Positions 55,354-63,702 of a stretch of DNA of 64,000 nt are shown here, piece after piece; the first letter of the stretch is position 1, and each line of letters opens with the position of its first letter. This DNA is from JACVRN01 sp036389255 (GTDB taxonomy: Bacteria > Acidobacteriota > Blastocatellia > Pyrinomonadales > Pyrinomonadaceae). The translations under genes were made by a program, and so were the position numbers. The notes below the pieces were generated by a model. It was not told where the DNA came from and searched no databases. It saw nothing but the letters and a program-made list of their open reading frames with translations. Where the stretch lies: positions 1-64,000 of the forward strand of contig DASVQI010000001.1 in the NCBI GenBank assembly GCA_036389255.1, given 5' to 3'.

Positions 55354-56766
55354 TTAACTCCAGAGCCTTTTCTGTAGCGCAACGAATCTCCCGGTAATCT
55401 CTTGTTGTGAATGGTGACGACCGTCCGAGACAATCATACGGCCCCCGACCACGACCTCTCGCACGGCAGCCGTCTGAAGCGAGAAGACTATGTGCGCGAG
55501 CAGGTCTTCTGTAGATGCTCCCGCGATTGACGGATGATGAAGGTCTATCGTGAAGAAGTCTGCCGCCTGACCCGTTGCGAGCGTCCCGTCGCTCGCGGGA
55601 ACCCTAATGCTCTCCGCCCCGTGGCGCGTAGCACAGTCGAAGAGGCTTGAGGCCAGAGCGGACGGGGCATCGTTAGTCCTGTCTAGCACGACGCGCTCAA
55701 GCCTCGCCAGCCGCATGTTGTATTCAAGCTCGCGTGCGTCTTCCATCATCTCTATCTGTGTGTGGCTGTCCGTCCCGAGGGAAACACGCACGCCTTCTTT
55801 GAAGAGAAGCCCGGCGGGTATCGCACCGTCGCCCAAGTTTCGCTCGGTGGTCGGACAGGCGCAGATGATTGAACGGCTGCGAGAGAGCATGCGCGCCTCT
55901 TCCCCGGTTATGTGTATGCCGTGAACGCCCGTGAAGCGCTCCGTTAAAAATCCTTCCCGCTCAAGCAGCGCTACGGGCGTCAGGCCGTGCTCCTTCACGC
56001 ACGCTTCAAGCTCTGCCGGTTGCTCGGCTATGTGCATGTGAAGGGGAAGCTCGCCCTGTTGAGCATAAAGAAAACAGTCGCGCAGGTAATCTAGAGGCAC
56101 GGCGCGCACGCTATGCGGAGCGAGGCCGACCCACGCGCGCCCGGCCTCTTCTTTTTCCGCCCAAGCTTTCAAAAGCTCCGCGTGTTTGAGAAAGCTCTCG
56201 GAGTCTCGCTCCATGAAGCGTGCCTGTTTCGGATTCGGTTCCGCATTGAAGCCGGAGCGAGCATAAGCCACGCGCAGCAGGCATATCTTCAGCCCCACGT
56301 CGCGCGCAGCCCTGATGACCGTTTTCGATAGAAGGTTTGGGTCGTCGTAGGGCTTGCCTTCGGGCGCGTGATGTATGTAGTGAAACTCTCCTACGCTGGT
56401 GATGCCGCCCAGAGCCATCTCAAGAAAGGTCATGCGCGAGGCGTCGTAAAGGTCTCCGGGCGAAAGACGCGTCGCAGCCGAGTACATCATCTCGCGCCAA
56501 GTCCAGAAGTCATCGCTCCCGTTTCCGGTTCGATACTCGGTGCGGCCGCGTATGACGCGCTGGAAGGCGTGCGAGTGCGCGTTGACCAGCCCCGGCAGAG
56601 CCGCCCGGCCCTTCAACCGAACGGCGCTTCCTTCAACTTCGCTCGCCGCAGCGACGCGACTGATGCGGCCCGCGCCGTCACAGACAATCGCCAGCCCGCT
56701 CTCGAAGCGCCCGCCCGTGTAAATCAGGTCGGGCAGCCACGCAAGCTCTATTTTCTCCTGCTCCAT
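55354..56766 (-). CDS. hutF: Formimidoylglutamate deiminase
   Basis: 470 residues of an amidohydrolase. Motifs: NAHSHAFQRVIRGRTEYR, GEFHYIHH, APHSVRAV, LHMHIAEQPAE, TTERNLGDG and SLGTDSHTQIEMMED with metal-binding His and Asp. Together they match HutF, which converts N-formimidoyl-L-glutamate to N-formyl-L-glutamate and ammonia in histidine breakdown. None of hutH, hutU, hutI or hutG is within the window. The gene downstream (M20 deacylase) is separated by only six bases. The ATG at 56766 follows a clean spacer. Confidence 0.88.
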   Translation of the reverse strand: MEQEKIELAWLPDLIYTGGRFESGLAIVCDGAGRISRVAAASEVEGSAVRLKGRAALPGLVNAHSHAFQRVIRGRTEYRTGNGSDDFWTWREMMYSAATRLSPGDLYDASRMTFLEMALGGITSVGEFHYIHHAPEGKPYDDPNLLSKTVIRAARDVGLKICLLRVAYARSGFNAEPNPKQARFMERDSESFLKHAELLKAWAEKEEAGRAWVGLAPHSVRAVPLDYLRDCFLYAQQGELPLHMHIAEQPAELEACVKEHGLTPVALLEREGFLTERFTGVHGIHITGEEARMLSRSRSIICACPTTERNLGDGAIPAGLLFKEGVRVSLGTDSHTQIEMMEDARELEYNMRLARLERVVLDRTNDAPSALASSLFDCATRHGAESIRVPASDGTLATGQAADFFTIDLHHPSIAGASTEDLLAHIVFSLQTAAVREVVVGGRMIVSDGRHHSQQEITGRFVALQKRLWS

Positions 56767-56991
56767 GCCGAAACAATCAGAATCTGTTTTAGAAATCTCT
56801 ATATAAAGTCGGAGTGATAATAGCCGATGCGCTTCGGCGCTGGGAAATCACCAGAGGAGGGAAGCCGCGCTCCGGCGGCCGGGAATCAAGAGATTCGACC
56901 CTTCTTCGCTTTTGCCCCTTTCTACCTTTTGAAGAACTTTCGTGACGTTTTGGTGAGCAGCATTGAGGCATCCTGTGGCATCTAAAACCAG

Positions 56992-57948
56992 ATGAGTTTA
57001 TCCACATCCGACATCAAGACTTACGCAAGATTTGCGCGCCAGCACGCGCGCCGCTTTCTGGGAGAGCGTGTGCGAGAGGCAGGCACGCCTATTCCTGCCG
57101 CGCCGCATAAGCCGGAGCCCGCGAGTTGGAGCAATGACCGTTTGACGGTCGCTTGGCTGGGCCACGCAACGGTTCTGATAAATTTTTACGGCACATGGAT
57201 GTTGACAGACCCCGTCCTGCGCTCACGCGTGGGCGTGCGCGTGGCGGGCGTCACCATAGGCCCGCGCCGCTTGGTTCGCCCGGCTTTGAGCATCAGGGAA
57301 TTGCCGCCACTCGACGCCCTGCTCGTCTCTCATTCGCACATGGATCATTGCGACATGGCCACGCTCAAGCGCCTGCCGCGCTCGACTCATGCCGTAGTCC
57401 AGAAGGATAACCGTGACCTTGTGCGTCGCTTTCGTCGTGTTGACGACCTTGCTTGGGGAGAATCCGTAGAGGTGAACGGCGCTCGCATAGAGGCCATAGA
57501 GGTCAATCACTGGGGCGCGCGTCGCCTGACGGACAAGCACAGAGGCTACGGCGGGTTTTTGGTGGAGAAGAACGGGCGCGCTCTGGTCTTCGGCGGCGAC
57601 ACGGCTTACACGCACGCCTTCGCCTCTTTGCGCCGACGCGCTTCTATAGACCTTGCCATCATGCCCATAGGCGCGTATGACCCATGGATTTACGCGCACG
57701 CCAACCCTGAACAGTCTTGGTCTATGGCGCGCGAGATGGGGGCAAAGTACATACTGCCCATGCATCACTCCACTTTCCGGCTGAGCCGAGAGCCTGCGGG
57801 TGAGCCGGTCGAGCGGCTGGAAAAGATTTCGGGGCGCGAAAGCTGGCGCATCGCGCTGCGCGAGCCCGGCGAGACGTGGGTTCTTCCCGAAAGACAGGAC
57901 GCGCTCCTTGAAGAGGACGCACGAGAGCTGGCGGCTTCCGCGAAATAG
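56992..57948 (+). CDS. Metallo-beta-lactamase-fold lipase-like hydrolase
   Basis: 318 residues. The N-terminal 50 residues resemble NAPE-PLD-type and UlaG-like enzymes, followed by VAWLGHATVLINFYGTWMLTDP, the metal motif LLVSHSHMDHCD (HxHxDH complete), the ligand His in EVNHWGARR, GGDTAY and MHHSTFR. Such enzymes hydrolyse phospholipids or N-acyl compounds. No ribosome binding site is obvious, and the gene is divergent from hutF across 225 bases. Confidence 0.86.
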   Translation: MSLSTSDIKTYARFARQHARRFLGERVREAGTPIPAAPHKPEPASWSNDRLTVAWLGHATVLINFYGTWMLTDPVLRSRVGVRVAGVTIGPRRLVRPALSIRELPPLDALLVSHSHMDHCDMATLKRLPRSTHAVVQKDNRDLVRRFRRVDDLAWGESVEVNGARIEAIEVNHWGARRLTDKHRGYGGFLVEKNGRALVFGGDTAYTHAFASLRRRASIDLAIMPIGAYDPWIYAHANPEQSWSMAREMGAKYILPMHHSTFRLSREPAGEPVERLEKISGRESWRIALREPGETWVLPERQDALLEEDARELAASAK

Positions 57949-58095
57949 GGACAGAAGCTTCTTTATTGCTAAACTGGCAACAAACGGAAAGCCGGAAACA
58001 TCTGAAGGTTTAACTTTCATGACGCCCGTACACTATATTCGCGGTTGCAGGGAGCGGGCGTCTCTTAACTTTTTCTGGCTGGAACAATCTGGATT

Positions 58096-58920
58096 ATGAA
58101 ACGTTTTCTCTCTTCAACGCTTGCGGCTGCGCTCGTTACCTGTCTGTTTGCGATGACTCCGCGCGCAGGCTTAGCCCAGCAGCCGCCGACTCAGACTGCT
58201 CAGACCGCTCCCATCTCCAATAACGGGCCTGTGGATGTCCCGCGAATCATCAGCGCTGTCGCGGCCAAGGAGACGGAGTTCCGGCAGGCGCTCAGCAACT
58301 ATGCCTTCACGCGAGACGTGACCATACAGTCCATAGGCTTGGGCGGAGAGGCCAAAGGCGAATACCGCCGCGTCTCAAGCTTCGTCTTTGACGATAGCGG
58401 CAACCGTTTCGAGAGGATTACCTTCTTCCCTTTGCCGACGCTGACAGACCTGCTGATTACTCAGGCAGATTTGGACGACCTCGGCGGCATACAGCCCTTC
58501 GCGCTCGAAGCCTCCAAGATAAATCTCTACGACTTCAAGTATGTCGGTAAGGAGCGCATAGACGAGCTTAACCTTTACGTCTTCGACGTACAGCCCAAAG
58601 TCACTCCCGACCCTAAGAAGACGAAGGAGAGATTCTTTATTGGGCGCATCTGGGTTGACGATAAAGATTTGCAGATAGTGAAGGTGCGCGGCAAAGCGAC
58701 ACCGGAGACGAAGGAAGCGCGTTTCCCAACCTTCGAGACTTACCGCGAGCAGATAGACGGGCGCTACTGGTTCCCGACCTACACTTACGCGGACGACGAG
58801 CTGCAATTCAAAAACGGCTCGATACGCATGCGAATGGCCGTGCGCTACACTAATTACAAGAAGTTCGGAAGCACCGTCATCATCAAGGACGTTGACCCGG
58901 ACGAAAAAGAGCCAAACTAA
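58096..58920 (+). CDS. Secreted LolA-like protein, paralogue of 52995-54113
   Basis: 274 residues with signal peptide (FLSSTLAAALVTCLFAMTP). After a polar linker the domain has ALSNYAFTRDVTIQSIGLGGE and KVRGKATPETKEARFPTFET and closes with RYTNYKKFGSTVIIKDVDPDE, clearly related to the end of the protein at 52995-54113. The family fold carries lipids or lipoproteins in the periplasm; no ligand is known here. It ends 10 bases before a hairpin repeat. Confidence 0.68.
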   Translation: MKRFLSSTLAAALVTCLFAMTPRAGLAQQPPTQTAQTAPISNNGPVDVPRIISAVAAKETEFRQALSNYAFTRDVTIQSIGLGGEAKGEYRRVSSFVFDDSGNRFERITFFPLPTLTDLLITQADLDDLGGIQPFALEASKINLYDFKYVGKERIDELNLYVFDVQPKVTPDPKKTKERFFIGRIWVDDKDLQIVKVRGKATPETKEARFPTFETYREQIDGRYWFPTYTYADDELQFKNGSIRMRMAVRYTNYKKFGSTVIIKDVDPDEKEPN

Positions 58921-58929
58921 ATTTTTCAG

Positions 58930-58998
58930 ACAGAAGTAGAAAGGCAAAAGTTAAGAAGAAGGCCCGAGGCTTCTCTTTCTTAACTTTTGCCTTTTTAC
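58930..58998. repeat. Dispersed hairpin repeat, copy D
   Basis: GTAGAAAGGCAAAAGTTAAG and its near-exact reverse complement CTTAACTTTTGCCTTTTTAC (one mismatch) flank a 22-base loop. The right arm ends directly before the GGGGAG ribosome binding site of the NUDIX gene, so its folding could affect that gene. Confidence 0.72.
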
Positions 58999-59008
58999 GG
59001 GGAGCGCT

Positions 59009-59557
59009 ATGAGAGAGAACGGGCCGTGGAAAATCAAGTCGAGCGAGGCTAAGTACAAGAGCGAGCTGATAGACGTTTATGAGGACGAGGTCGTCAAGCC
59101 GAACGGCGAGCCCGGCACTTACTCGACCGTTCGCGTCAAGGCGGGCGTCTCCGTGCTTCCGGTGGACGATGAAGGCTTCGTCTATCTGGCAAGAGACTTT
59201 CGCTACGCGGTGGGGCGCGAGTGCATAGAGGCTGTCGCGGGCGCAATCGAAGAAGGTGAGGCTAGAGAAGACGCAGCGCGGCGCGAGCTGAAAGAAGAAC
59301 TCGGCATAGAAGCTGCGGACGTTGTAGAGCTGGGCCTGGTTGACCCTATGCCGTCGCTGGTTGATTCTCCCTCCTACCTCTTTCTGGCGAAGGGCCGCCT
59401 CAAGTTCAAGGAGAAGGAGCTTGAAGGCGGTGAGAATGTCGAAACCGTGAAAGTAAAACTCTCCGAAGCAATCCGCATGGTCATGCGGGGCGACATCACA
59501 CACGGCTCAAGCTGCGTCCTGATTCTGCGGGCGAGCGATTACCTGAATAGGGGTTAG
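59009..59557 (+). CDS. NUDIX hydrolase, ADP-ribose pyrophosphatase-like
   Basis: 182 residues. NUDIX box: GAIEEGEAREDAARRELKEE then LGIEA, which keeps G, the E of REL and EE and the final G of GX5EX7REUXEEXGU. The surrounding domain (STVRVKAGVSVLPVDDEGFV, and PSLVDSPSYLFLAK) looks like ADP-ribose pyrophosphatases. It cleaves nucleoside diphosphates joined to another group and may recycle ADP-ribose. The C-terminal three residues fall in the left arm of the G-rich inverted repeat. Confidence 0.88.
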   Translation: MRENGPWKIKSSEAKYKSELIDVYEDEVVKPNGEPGTYSTVRVKAGVSVLPVDDEGFVYLARDFRYAVGRECIEAVAGAIEEGEAREDAARRELKEELGIEAADVVELGLVDPMPSLVDSPSYLFLAKGRLKFKEKELEGGENVETVKVKLSEAIRMVMRGDITHGSSCVLILRASDYLNRG

Positions 59558-59641
59558 GGGTGGGGGGTTAGGGGCTGGGGAAAAGAAAATCCACTTGTCT
59601 GTACTTTTACCAACCCCTGACCCCCAACCCCTAACCCCTAT
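59547..59641. repeat. G-rich inverted repeat shared by two gene ends
   Basis: ATAGGGGTTAGGGG... (59547-59577) and its complement on the right (59611-59641) agree at 28 of 31 positions. The left arm holds several runs of four or more G, compatible with a G-quadruplex as well as a hairpin. The stop codons of the convergent NUDIX gene (59555-59557) and the PPOX gene (59631-59633) lie inside the arms, so each protein ends in Arg-Gly coded by the repeat. Confidence 0.65.
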
Positions 59642-60119
59642 CTCCATTCCCTACTTTGTATGATTGGTCGCGCACGACTACAGTCTCCGGGTCGAAGCGA
59701 ATGAAGATGTAGTCCGTGTCGTCCAGTATCTCAACAAAGCGCTCGTCCCATCTTTCAATCTCGCCCATGTAGCGGCTCAGCAGCCGCTTCATTCTGTCTG
59801 CGTCGTGTGGCTCTAGGACGGCGCGGCCACGAAAGCCCACGTGCTGCACGAGCCCGGTTGAGCCGTCGTAATCTACAATCCCTACGGCGCAGCGCGGCTC
59901 AAGCTCAATCCGTTTCGGGAAAGAGTCCGTCCGGTAGTTGCCTATAATCCAGAGCGCCTCCTGTTCCCAGAGGAACCAGACCGGAGATTCGCGCGGCCCC
60001 GCATCTGAATAGGTCGCCAGATGGGCGAACAAAGGGCGAGCGAGTATCTCTGTCATCAACCGTAGCGCAGCATCGTCTCCGAGGTCGAAGTGGCTGCCGG
60101 TGTCGCGGATTATCTTCAT
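59631..60119 (-). CDS. Pyridoxamine 5'-phosphate oxidase-type flavoprotein
   Basis: 162 residues with the split-barrel of PPOX proteins: FAHLATYSDAGPRESPVWFLW, then ALWIIGNYRTDSFPKRIELE, and GLVQHVGFRGRAVLEPHD. Such proteins bind FMN or F420 and reduce small molecules or nitro compounds; several are of unknown use. The start overlaps the stop of rtcA by four bases (ATGA), so the two are co-translated. Confidence 0.8.
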   Translation of the reverse strand: MKIIRDTGSHFDLGDDAALRLMTEILARPLFAHLATYSDAGPRESPVWFLWEQEALWIIGNYRTDSFPKRIELEPRCAVGIVDYDGSTGLVQHVGFRGRAVLEPHDADRMKRLLSRYMGEIERWDERFVEILDDTDYIFIRFDPETVVVRDQSYKVGNGDRG

Positions 60120-61129
60120 ATCTCTATCCTAAAGAGGCGCTCGCCTGCGGGCCTGAGCTTTATCTCCACTTCCAGAAACTTTCGTATGATTTCTATGTTG
60201 GTAGTGGCGTGAAGGGACGGCGTGCCGGTCGTGTAGCCGCCGCCGCCCGCGAGCGCGAGTGGTATCAATAGCTGGTCTGCCAGATGCTCGCCCACGGGCG
60301 CGCCCGTCGCCAGATAGCTTTCGGCTTCAATGGCGGCCTGTTCCGCCACCTGCTCCGCGCGCACGCCGCGCTCGCCTACGGCGGTGAATACTTCCGTCAG
60401 GTGTTCGCTTCGGATTTCTATCATGACGACGTTGCCGGGACTAAGCGCGTTTTCTGAAGTCTCCACCCGAAGTTCTTCGTCCGAGAAGTTTAGATGCTCG
60501 CGTACGACTGCCAGCTCGCGCTCTGCGATTGAGGCGGGGAGCCTCACGACTAACGCTCTGGCGCACCTCTCCAGAATCGCGCCTCGCGTCTCTAGCTCTA
60601 ACTTTGTAGGCGCTGTCCGTGGCTCTATGTAAACGTTTATGCGCCCGCCGCCGGGAGGATAAAAGCCGTAGCGCTCAAGCTCAAGAGAGACGCGAGGGCC
60701 TGTGCGGTTCACGAGCGGCAGAAAAGCCTTCTGTAGAAAGTCGAATGGCGGCGCGTGCTTATTGTGCGTTCCGCCTTCGAGCGTAATCATGCTCGGGGCG
60801 TCCGCAATCATCAGTGGCGGGAGAATCGTTTGCAGCACGAGCATGGTCGCCCCGGCCGTGCCGATTGCGAAATGGTACTGGCCGGGGCTGACTTCGCCCG
60901 GTATGAAAGTGAAGTCGCGTGAGCCTACGGCTGCGCCTTCCACCTGCGCGCCGCCAATTTCTGCCGCCGCGCGTACAGCCGTCAAGTGCTGCGGCTTCAA
61001 TCCGGGCTTCTCGCGGCGGGCGCGCACGTTGTAGATGCGAAAAGCTTTTCCGGTAATCAACGAGAGGGCCAGCGAACTGCGTATAATCTGTCCGCCGCCT
61101 TCTCCGAACGAGCCGTCAATCGTCAGCAT
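60116..61129 (-). CDS. rtcA: RNA 3'-terminal phosphate cyclase
   Basis: 337 residues from the ATG at 61129, placing MLTIDGSFGEGGGQ at the N-terminus as in known RtcA; an ATG 22 codons earlier overlaps the divergent DUF434 gene. Motifs: GEGGGQIIRSSLAL, REKPGLKPQHLTAV, GTHNKHAPPFDF and ERYGFYPPGGGRI, plus GEHLADQLLIPLALAGGGGY with the active-site His that carries AMP. It converts a 3'-phosphate to a 2',3'-cyclic phosphate on RNA. No RtcB ligase is nearby; a PPOX flavoprotein gene overlaps its end. Confidence 0.93.
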   Translation of the reverse strand: MLTIDGSFGEGGGQIIRSSLALSLITGKAFRIYNVRARREKPGLKPQHLTAVRAAAEIGGAQVEGAAVGSRDFTFIPGEVSPGQYHFAIGTAGATMLVLQTILPPLMIADAPSMITLEGGTHNKHAPPFDFLQKAFLPLVNRTGPRVSLELERYGFYPPGGGRINVYIEPRTAPTKLELETRGAILERCARALVVRLPASIAERELAVVREHLNFSDEELRVETSENALSPGNVVMIEIRSEHLTEVFTAVGERGVRAEQVAEQAAIEAESYLATGAPVGEHLADQLLIPLALAGGGGYTTGTPSLHATTNIEIIRKFLEVEIKLRPAGERLFRIEI

Positions 61130-61193
61130 GCTTCCAGCCTCTAGTCTGAGCTTTACTACGCGAGCATCAAGCCTGAGTATAGTATTACGAAGC

Positions 61194-61922
61194 ATGAGTC
61201 CGGATAAACGTCAGCACAGAGGCGCGCACCCTTCGGACAGAGAGCTGTTCGGCGCGGAAAGGCTGCCGGTATTGCGTCGCGCAACAGGCGAGCTTTCATG
61301 GCTCATGAGTCGCGGCTACGCGAACGTCGCTGCACTGAAACTTGTGGGCGACCGCTACAGCTTAACCGCGCGTCAACGGCTGGCCGTCTCTCGCGCAGCC
61401 TGTTCGGATGAGCAGCGCGCATCTCGTCAGTCGCGCTCGCTTTCAGTCGCGCAGGCTGCCGGAGAGAGCCTGATAGTAGACGGCTTTAATCTAATCATCA
61501 CGGTTGAGGCCGCCATGAGCGGCGGGCTTCTGATACTCGCGCGCGACTTCTGCATACGGGACTTGTCCGGCGTGCACGGCTCTTACAGGTCTGTGGAGGA
61601 GACGGAGAGAGCCATTCGTCTCGTGGGAGAAGCTCTGGAATCCGTCAGGGCTGCGGGCGTGCGCTGGCTACTGGACAGGCCCGTCTCAAATAGCGGCCGA
61701 CTGGCCCGGAAAATCAGAGAGGTCGCGGAAGCATCCGGCTGGCCTTGGACGGTAGAGTTGTCGTTCAACCCGGACAAGCTCATGCAGGAGGCCGAGGCCG
61801 TGGTGGTCACGTCCGATTCCATGGTGCTGGATAACGCCGCGCGCTGGCTCAACCTGAATCATTACCTGATAACACGCTATCTTTCGGACTCGTGGTTAAT
61901 AGACCTCAGCCCCGACCTGTAA
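61194..61922 (+). CDS. DUF434 domain-containing protein
   Basis: 242 residues from the ATG at 61194; a longer frame begins at 61035 but overlaps the rtcA start region. Motifs of the DUF434 family: a helical N-terminus RATGELSWLMSRGYANVAALKLVGDR, then SLIVDGFNLIITVEAAMSGG and ARDFCIRDLSGVHGSYRSVEE, and a C-terminal EAVVVTSDSMVLDNAARW like PIN or nucleotide-binding domains with conserved Asp residues. Function not established. It is divergent from rtcA across 64 bases that should hold both promoters. Confidence 0.82.
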   Translation: MSPDKRQHRGAHPSDRELFGAERLPVLRRATGELSWLMSRGYANVAALKLVGDRYSLTARQRLAVSRAACSDEQRASRQSRSLSVAQAAGESLIVDGFNLIITVEAAMSGGLLILARDFCIRDLSGVHGSYRSVEETERAIRLVGEALESVRAAGVRWLLDRPVSNSGRLARKIREVAEASGWPWTVELSFNPDKLMQEAEAVVVTSDSMVLDNAARWLNLNHYLITRYLSDSWLIDLSPDL

Positions 61923-61951
61923 TTGGGTGATACCGTCTTCTATTGTATAAT
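61923..61951 (+). promoter_or_regulatory. Sigma-70-type promoter of a probably leaderless gene
   Basis: TTGGGT (61923-61928), 17 bases, TATAAT (61946-61951). Transcription would start near 61958, one base before the ATG at 61959, so the message would have almost no leader. Confidence 0.6.
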
Positions 61952-61958
61952 CACTGCT

Positions 61959-62114
61959 ATGAATAAACGTGCTAAAAAGCGAGCCAAAGAAGCTGTCAGG
62001 AAAGAGATTGCGGAACGGTCAAATAATCCGAAGGAACAGGGAACGTCCTCTCCGACAAAGAAATTACCCGAGAGCCGTGGTTTTACACCGAGGCCGGATA
62101 AGAAGCGCGGCTAG
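61959..62114 (+). CDS. Small basic protein, probably leaderless
   Basis: 51 residues from the ATG at 61959 to TAG. The product is Lys/Arg-rich (MNKRAKKRAKEAVRKE and ending RPDKKRG), with no membrane segment. A consensus -10 sits eight bases before the ATG and there is no ribosome binding site, which together point to a leaderless message. The composition resembles the small basic protein at 6622-6780 and hints at nucleic-acid binding. A TTG at 61923 in the same frame is part of the -35 and is not a start. Confidence 0.5.
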   Translation: MNKRAKKRAKEAVRKEIAERSNNPKEQGTSSPTKKLPESRGFTPRPDKKRG

Positions 62115-62205
62115 TCTTTTATTGTCTTAAATCTACTGTCAAATCCATTCTTCCGAAGAGCCGTAAGGGAATTCGTTTAATCTTGCCGTCAGAAGTAGCC
62201 GTCCG

Positions 62206-62763
62206 ATGTATTTCAATACCAAACAGCTTTACACGCCTGCGCTTGCAATCTACGAGTTCAACGAAAGGTCGCTGATAGTTGATACAGAGACTCTGGGCGC
62301 TGGCACTACGGCAGAGATAATAGAGATTGCTTTCGGTGACGCGAGTGGTGAAATAGTCTTTCAGTCGCTCATCCGGCCCGTTTTCAACACTCTCCCGCGT
62401 GCGTCGAAAGAGAGCCGCTTCGATAAAGATGAGCTTGCGAGCGCGCCTTACTGGACAGACATCTGGCCCGAAATCTCAGAGCTTGTTCGCAACAGATTGC
62501 TGATAGCCTATAACGCGGGCTTTGACCGCCGCGCGCTGGCGGCTTCCTGCGCGCGTCATCAACACGTAACGCAGGAGCGCGGCTGGCGCTGCGCCATGCA
62601 GCTTGTCAAACAGGTGGCGGGCGTGAAAAAGTCTCTGCCTCTGGCCGAAGCCTGCGCCCTCTACGGCCTGCCGGGCGGAACACACCGCGCCGCAGCAGAC
62701 GTTCAGGCCACTTACCAACTGCTCAACGCTTTGAAGGAGTCACTTCAATCCGAATCGCCATAA
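62206..62763 (+). CDS. DEDDh-type 3'-5' exonuclease
   Basis: 185 residues. DnaQ-fold motifs: LIVDTETLGAGTTAEIIEIA (Exo I, D and E), LIAYNAGFDRRALAA (Exo II, Asp) and GTHRAAADVQATYQLL (Exo III with His and Asp), hence DEDDh. It may proofread DNA, trim RNA or degrade oligonucleotides. The N-terminal MYFNTKQLYTPALAIYEF is unusual and may hold a partner contact. No polymerase gene is adjacent. A strong terminator follows. Confidence 0.88.
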   Translation: MYFNTKQLYTPALAIYEFNERSLIVDTETLGAGTTAEIIEIAFGDASGEIVFQSLIRPVFNTLPRASKESRFDKDELASAPYWTDIWPEISELVRNRLLIAYNAGFDRRALAASCARHQHVTQERGWRCAMQLVKQVAGVKKSLPLAEACALYGLPGGTHRAAADVQATYQLLNALKESLQSESP

Positions 62764-62804
62764 GGCTTGACTGCGAAAAGCGCTAGCCGTTAAGCGGTAT
62801 ATAT

Positions 62805-62845
62805 AAAGAGAGCGGCGGAGTCTCACAAACTCCGCCGCTCTCTTT
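62805..62845. terminator. Intrinsic terminator after the exonuclease gene
   Basis: AAAGAGAGCGGCGGAGT (62805-62821) and its exact complement (62829-62845) form a 17-bp stem with a 7-base loop and a short T run. It also serves the convergent minus-strand gene. Confidence 0.85.
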
Positions 62846-62929
62846 CGCACCGTGTGCTCATTCATGAAAGCTGTAGAGTCCGGCAAAAAAGCTGCGCGAA
62901 TGGTTCAGGGAATGAGCAAGACAAGCGGC

Positions 62930-63370
62930 TTACCGGGGGTTGCCGCTTGGAATCAGTGTCACCGGAACGCCCTCGACCGTCTGCCAAGTGCTGGAGTCCT
63001 TCCCATAACGGTACTCATAATTGGCAGTGCCGGACTTCCAGTCCTTAGAGAGTATCAGCCACATTCGAGTGTTGTTAGCCACAAGCGGCTGAATCGGATT
63101 AATCGGCCCCATCCCCCTAAGCGTGACCAGTATATTCGAGTTGTTGGGCATTACAGTCATGTAGGTATATTCGCCGCTCAGATGTGTCGGCACATTCAGT
63201 GGCGGATTAACGGCCTGAGTGATTTCTCCCGCTCCGTTCACGGTCTTATTAGGGGCAGACACGACAAGATTAACTGTGAACGAGGGAGCGCCGGGCATGC
63301 TATTACCAATTCGATAGTTGACTAAGAATGCACCGGATGCAGCAGCAGTAGCAGTAGTTTGAGTTGACAT
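62930..63370 (-). CDS. DUF1842-like small protein
   Basis: 146 residues from the ATG at 63370, with AGGAG about ten bases before it; an ATG 14 codons earlier lacks support. The sequence GAFLVNYRIGNSMPGAPSFT, then NGAGEITQAVNPPLNVPTHL, YTYMTVMPNNSNILVTLRG matches the beta-sandwich pattern of the DUF1842 family as I know it, including the closing TVMP motif. No signal peptide. Function unknown. Confidence 0.6.
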   Translation of the reverse strand: MSTQTTATAAASGAFLVNYRIGNSMPGAPSFTVNLVVSAPNKTVNGAGEITQAVNPPLNVPTHLSGEYTYMTVMPNNSNILVTLRGMGPINPIQPLVANNTRMWLILSKDWKSGTANYEYRYGKDSSTWQTVEGVPVTLIPSGNPR

Positions 63371-63542
63371 AAGAGCTTGTCTCCTTCCGAGACTAGGACA
63401 TATTGCTAACAATTAAAGATAAATGTTAGCGGTGGGTCAGGCCGTGATAGACGTATCTTCGCGGCCTTGAATCTCAATCTCCTAAAATTGGGTGGTTGAG
63501 GCGTCCACACCATACTCTTATATACTTGTGCAGTCAACAACT

Positions 63543-63702
63543 CCTTTTATCCAGTAGTGTCCTAAATTCAATTCTCCGCGCCCCCTCAGCGTCTCTCAGC
63601 GTCTCTGCGGTGAATGACTATATAAGACACTCACCGCAGAGACGCAGAGAGACGCCGAGACAAGCGCAGAGAGTTCTCAAATTAGGACACCACCTTTTAT
63701 CC
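63543..63702. repeat. MITE-like element with flanking direct repeats
   Basis: CCTTTTATCC occurs at 63543-63552 and again at 63693-63702, a 10-base direct repeat that could be a target duplication. Between them lie terminal inverted repeats (TAGTGTCCTAAATT and the complement of TGGTGTCCTAATTT, 12 of 14 equal) and an inner near-perfect stem (63585-63613 with 63631-63659, 27 of 29). No open frame is inside, so it is a non-autonomous element. Confidence 0.5.
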
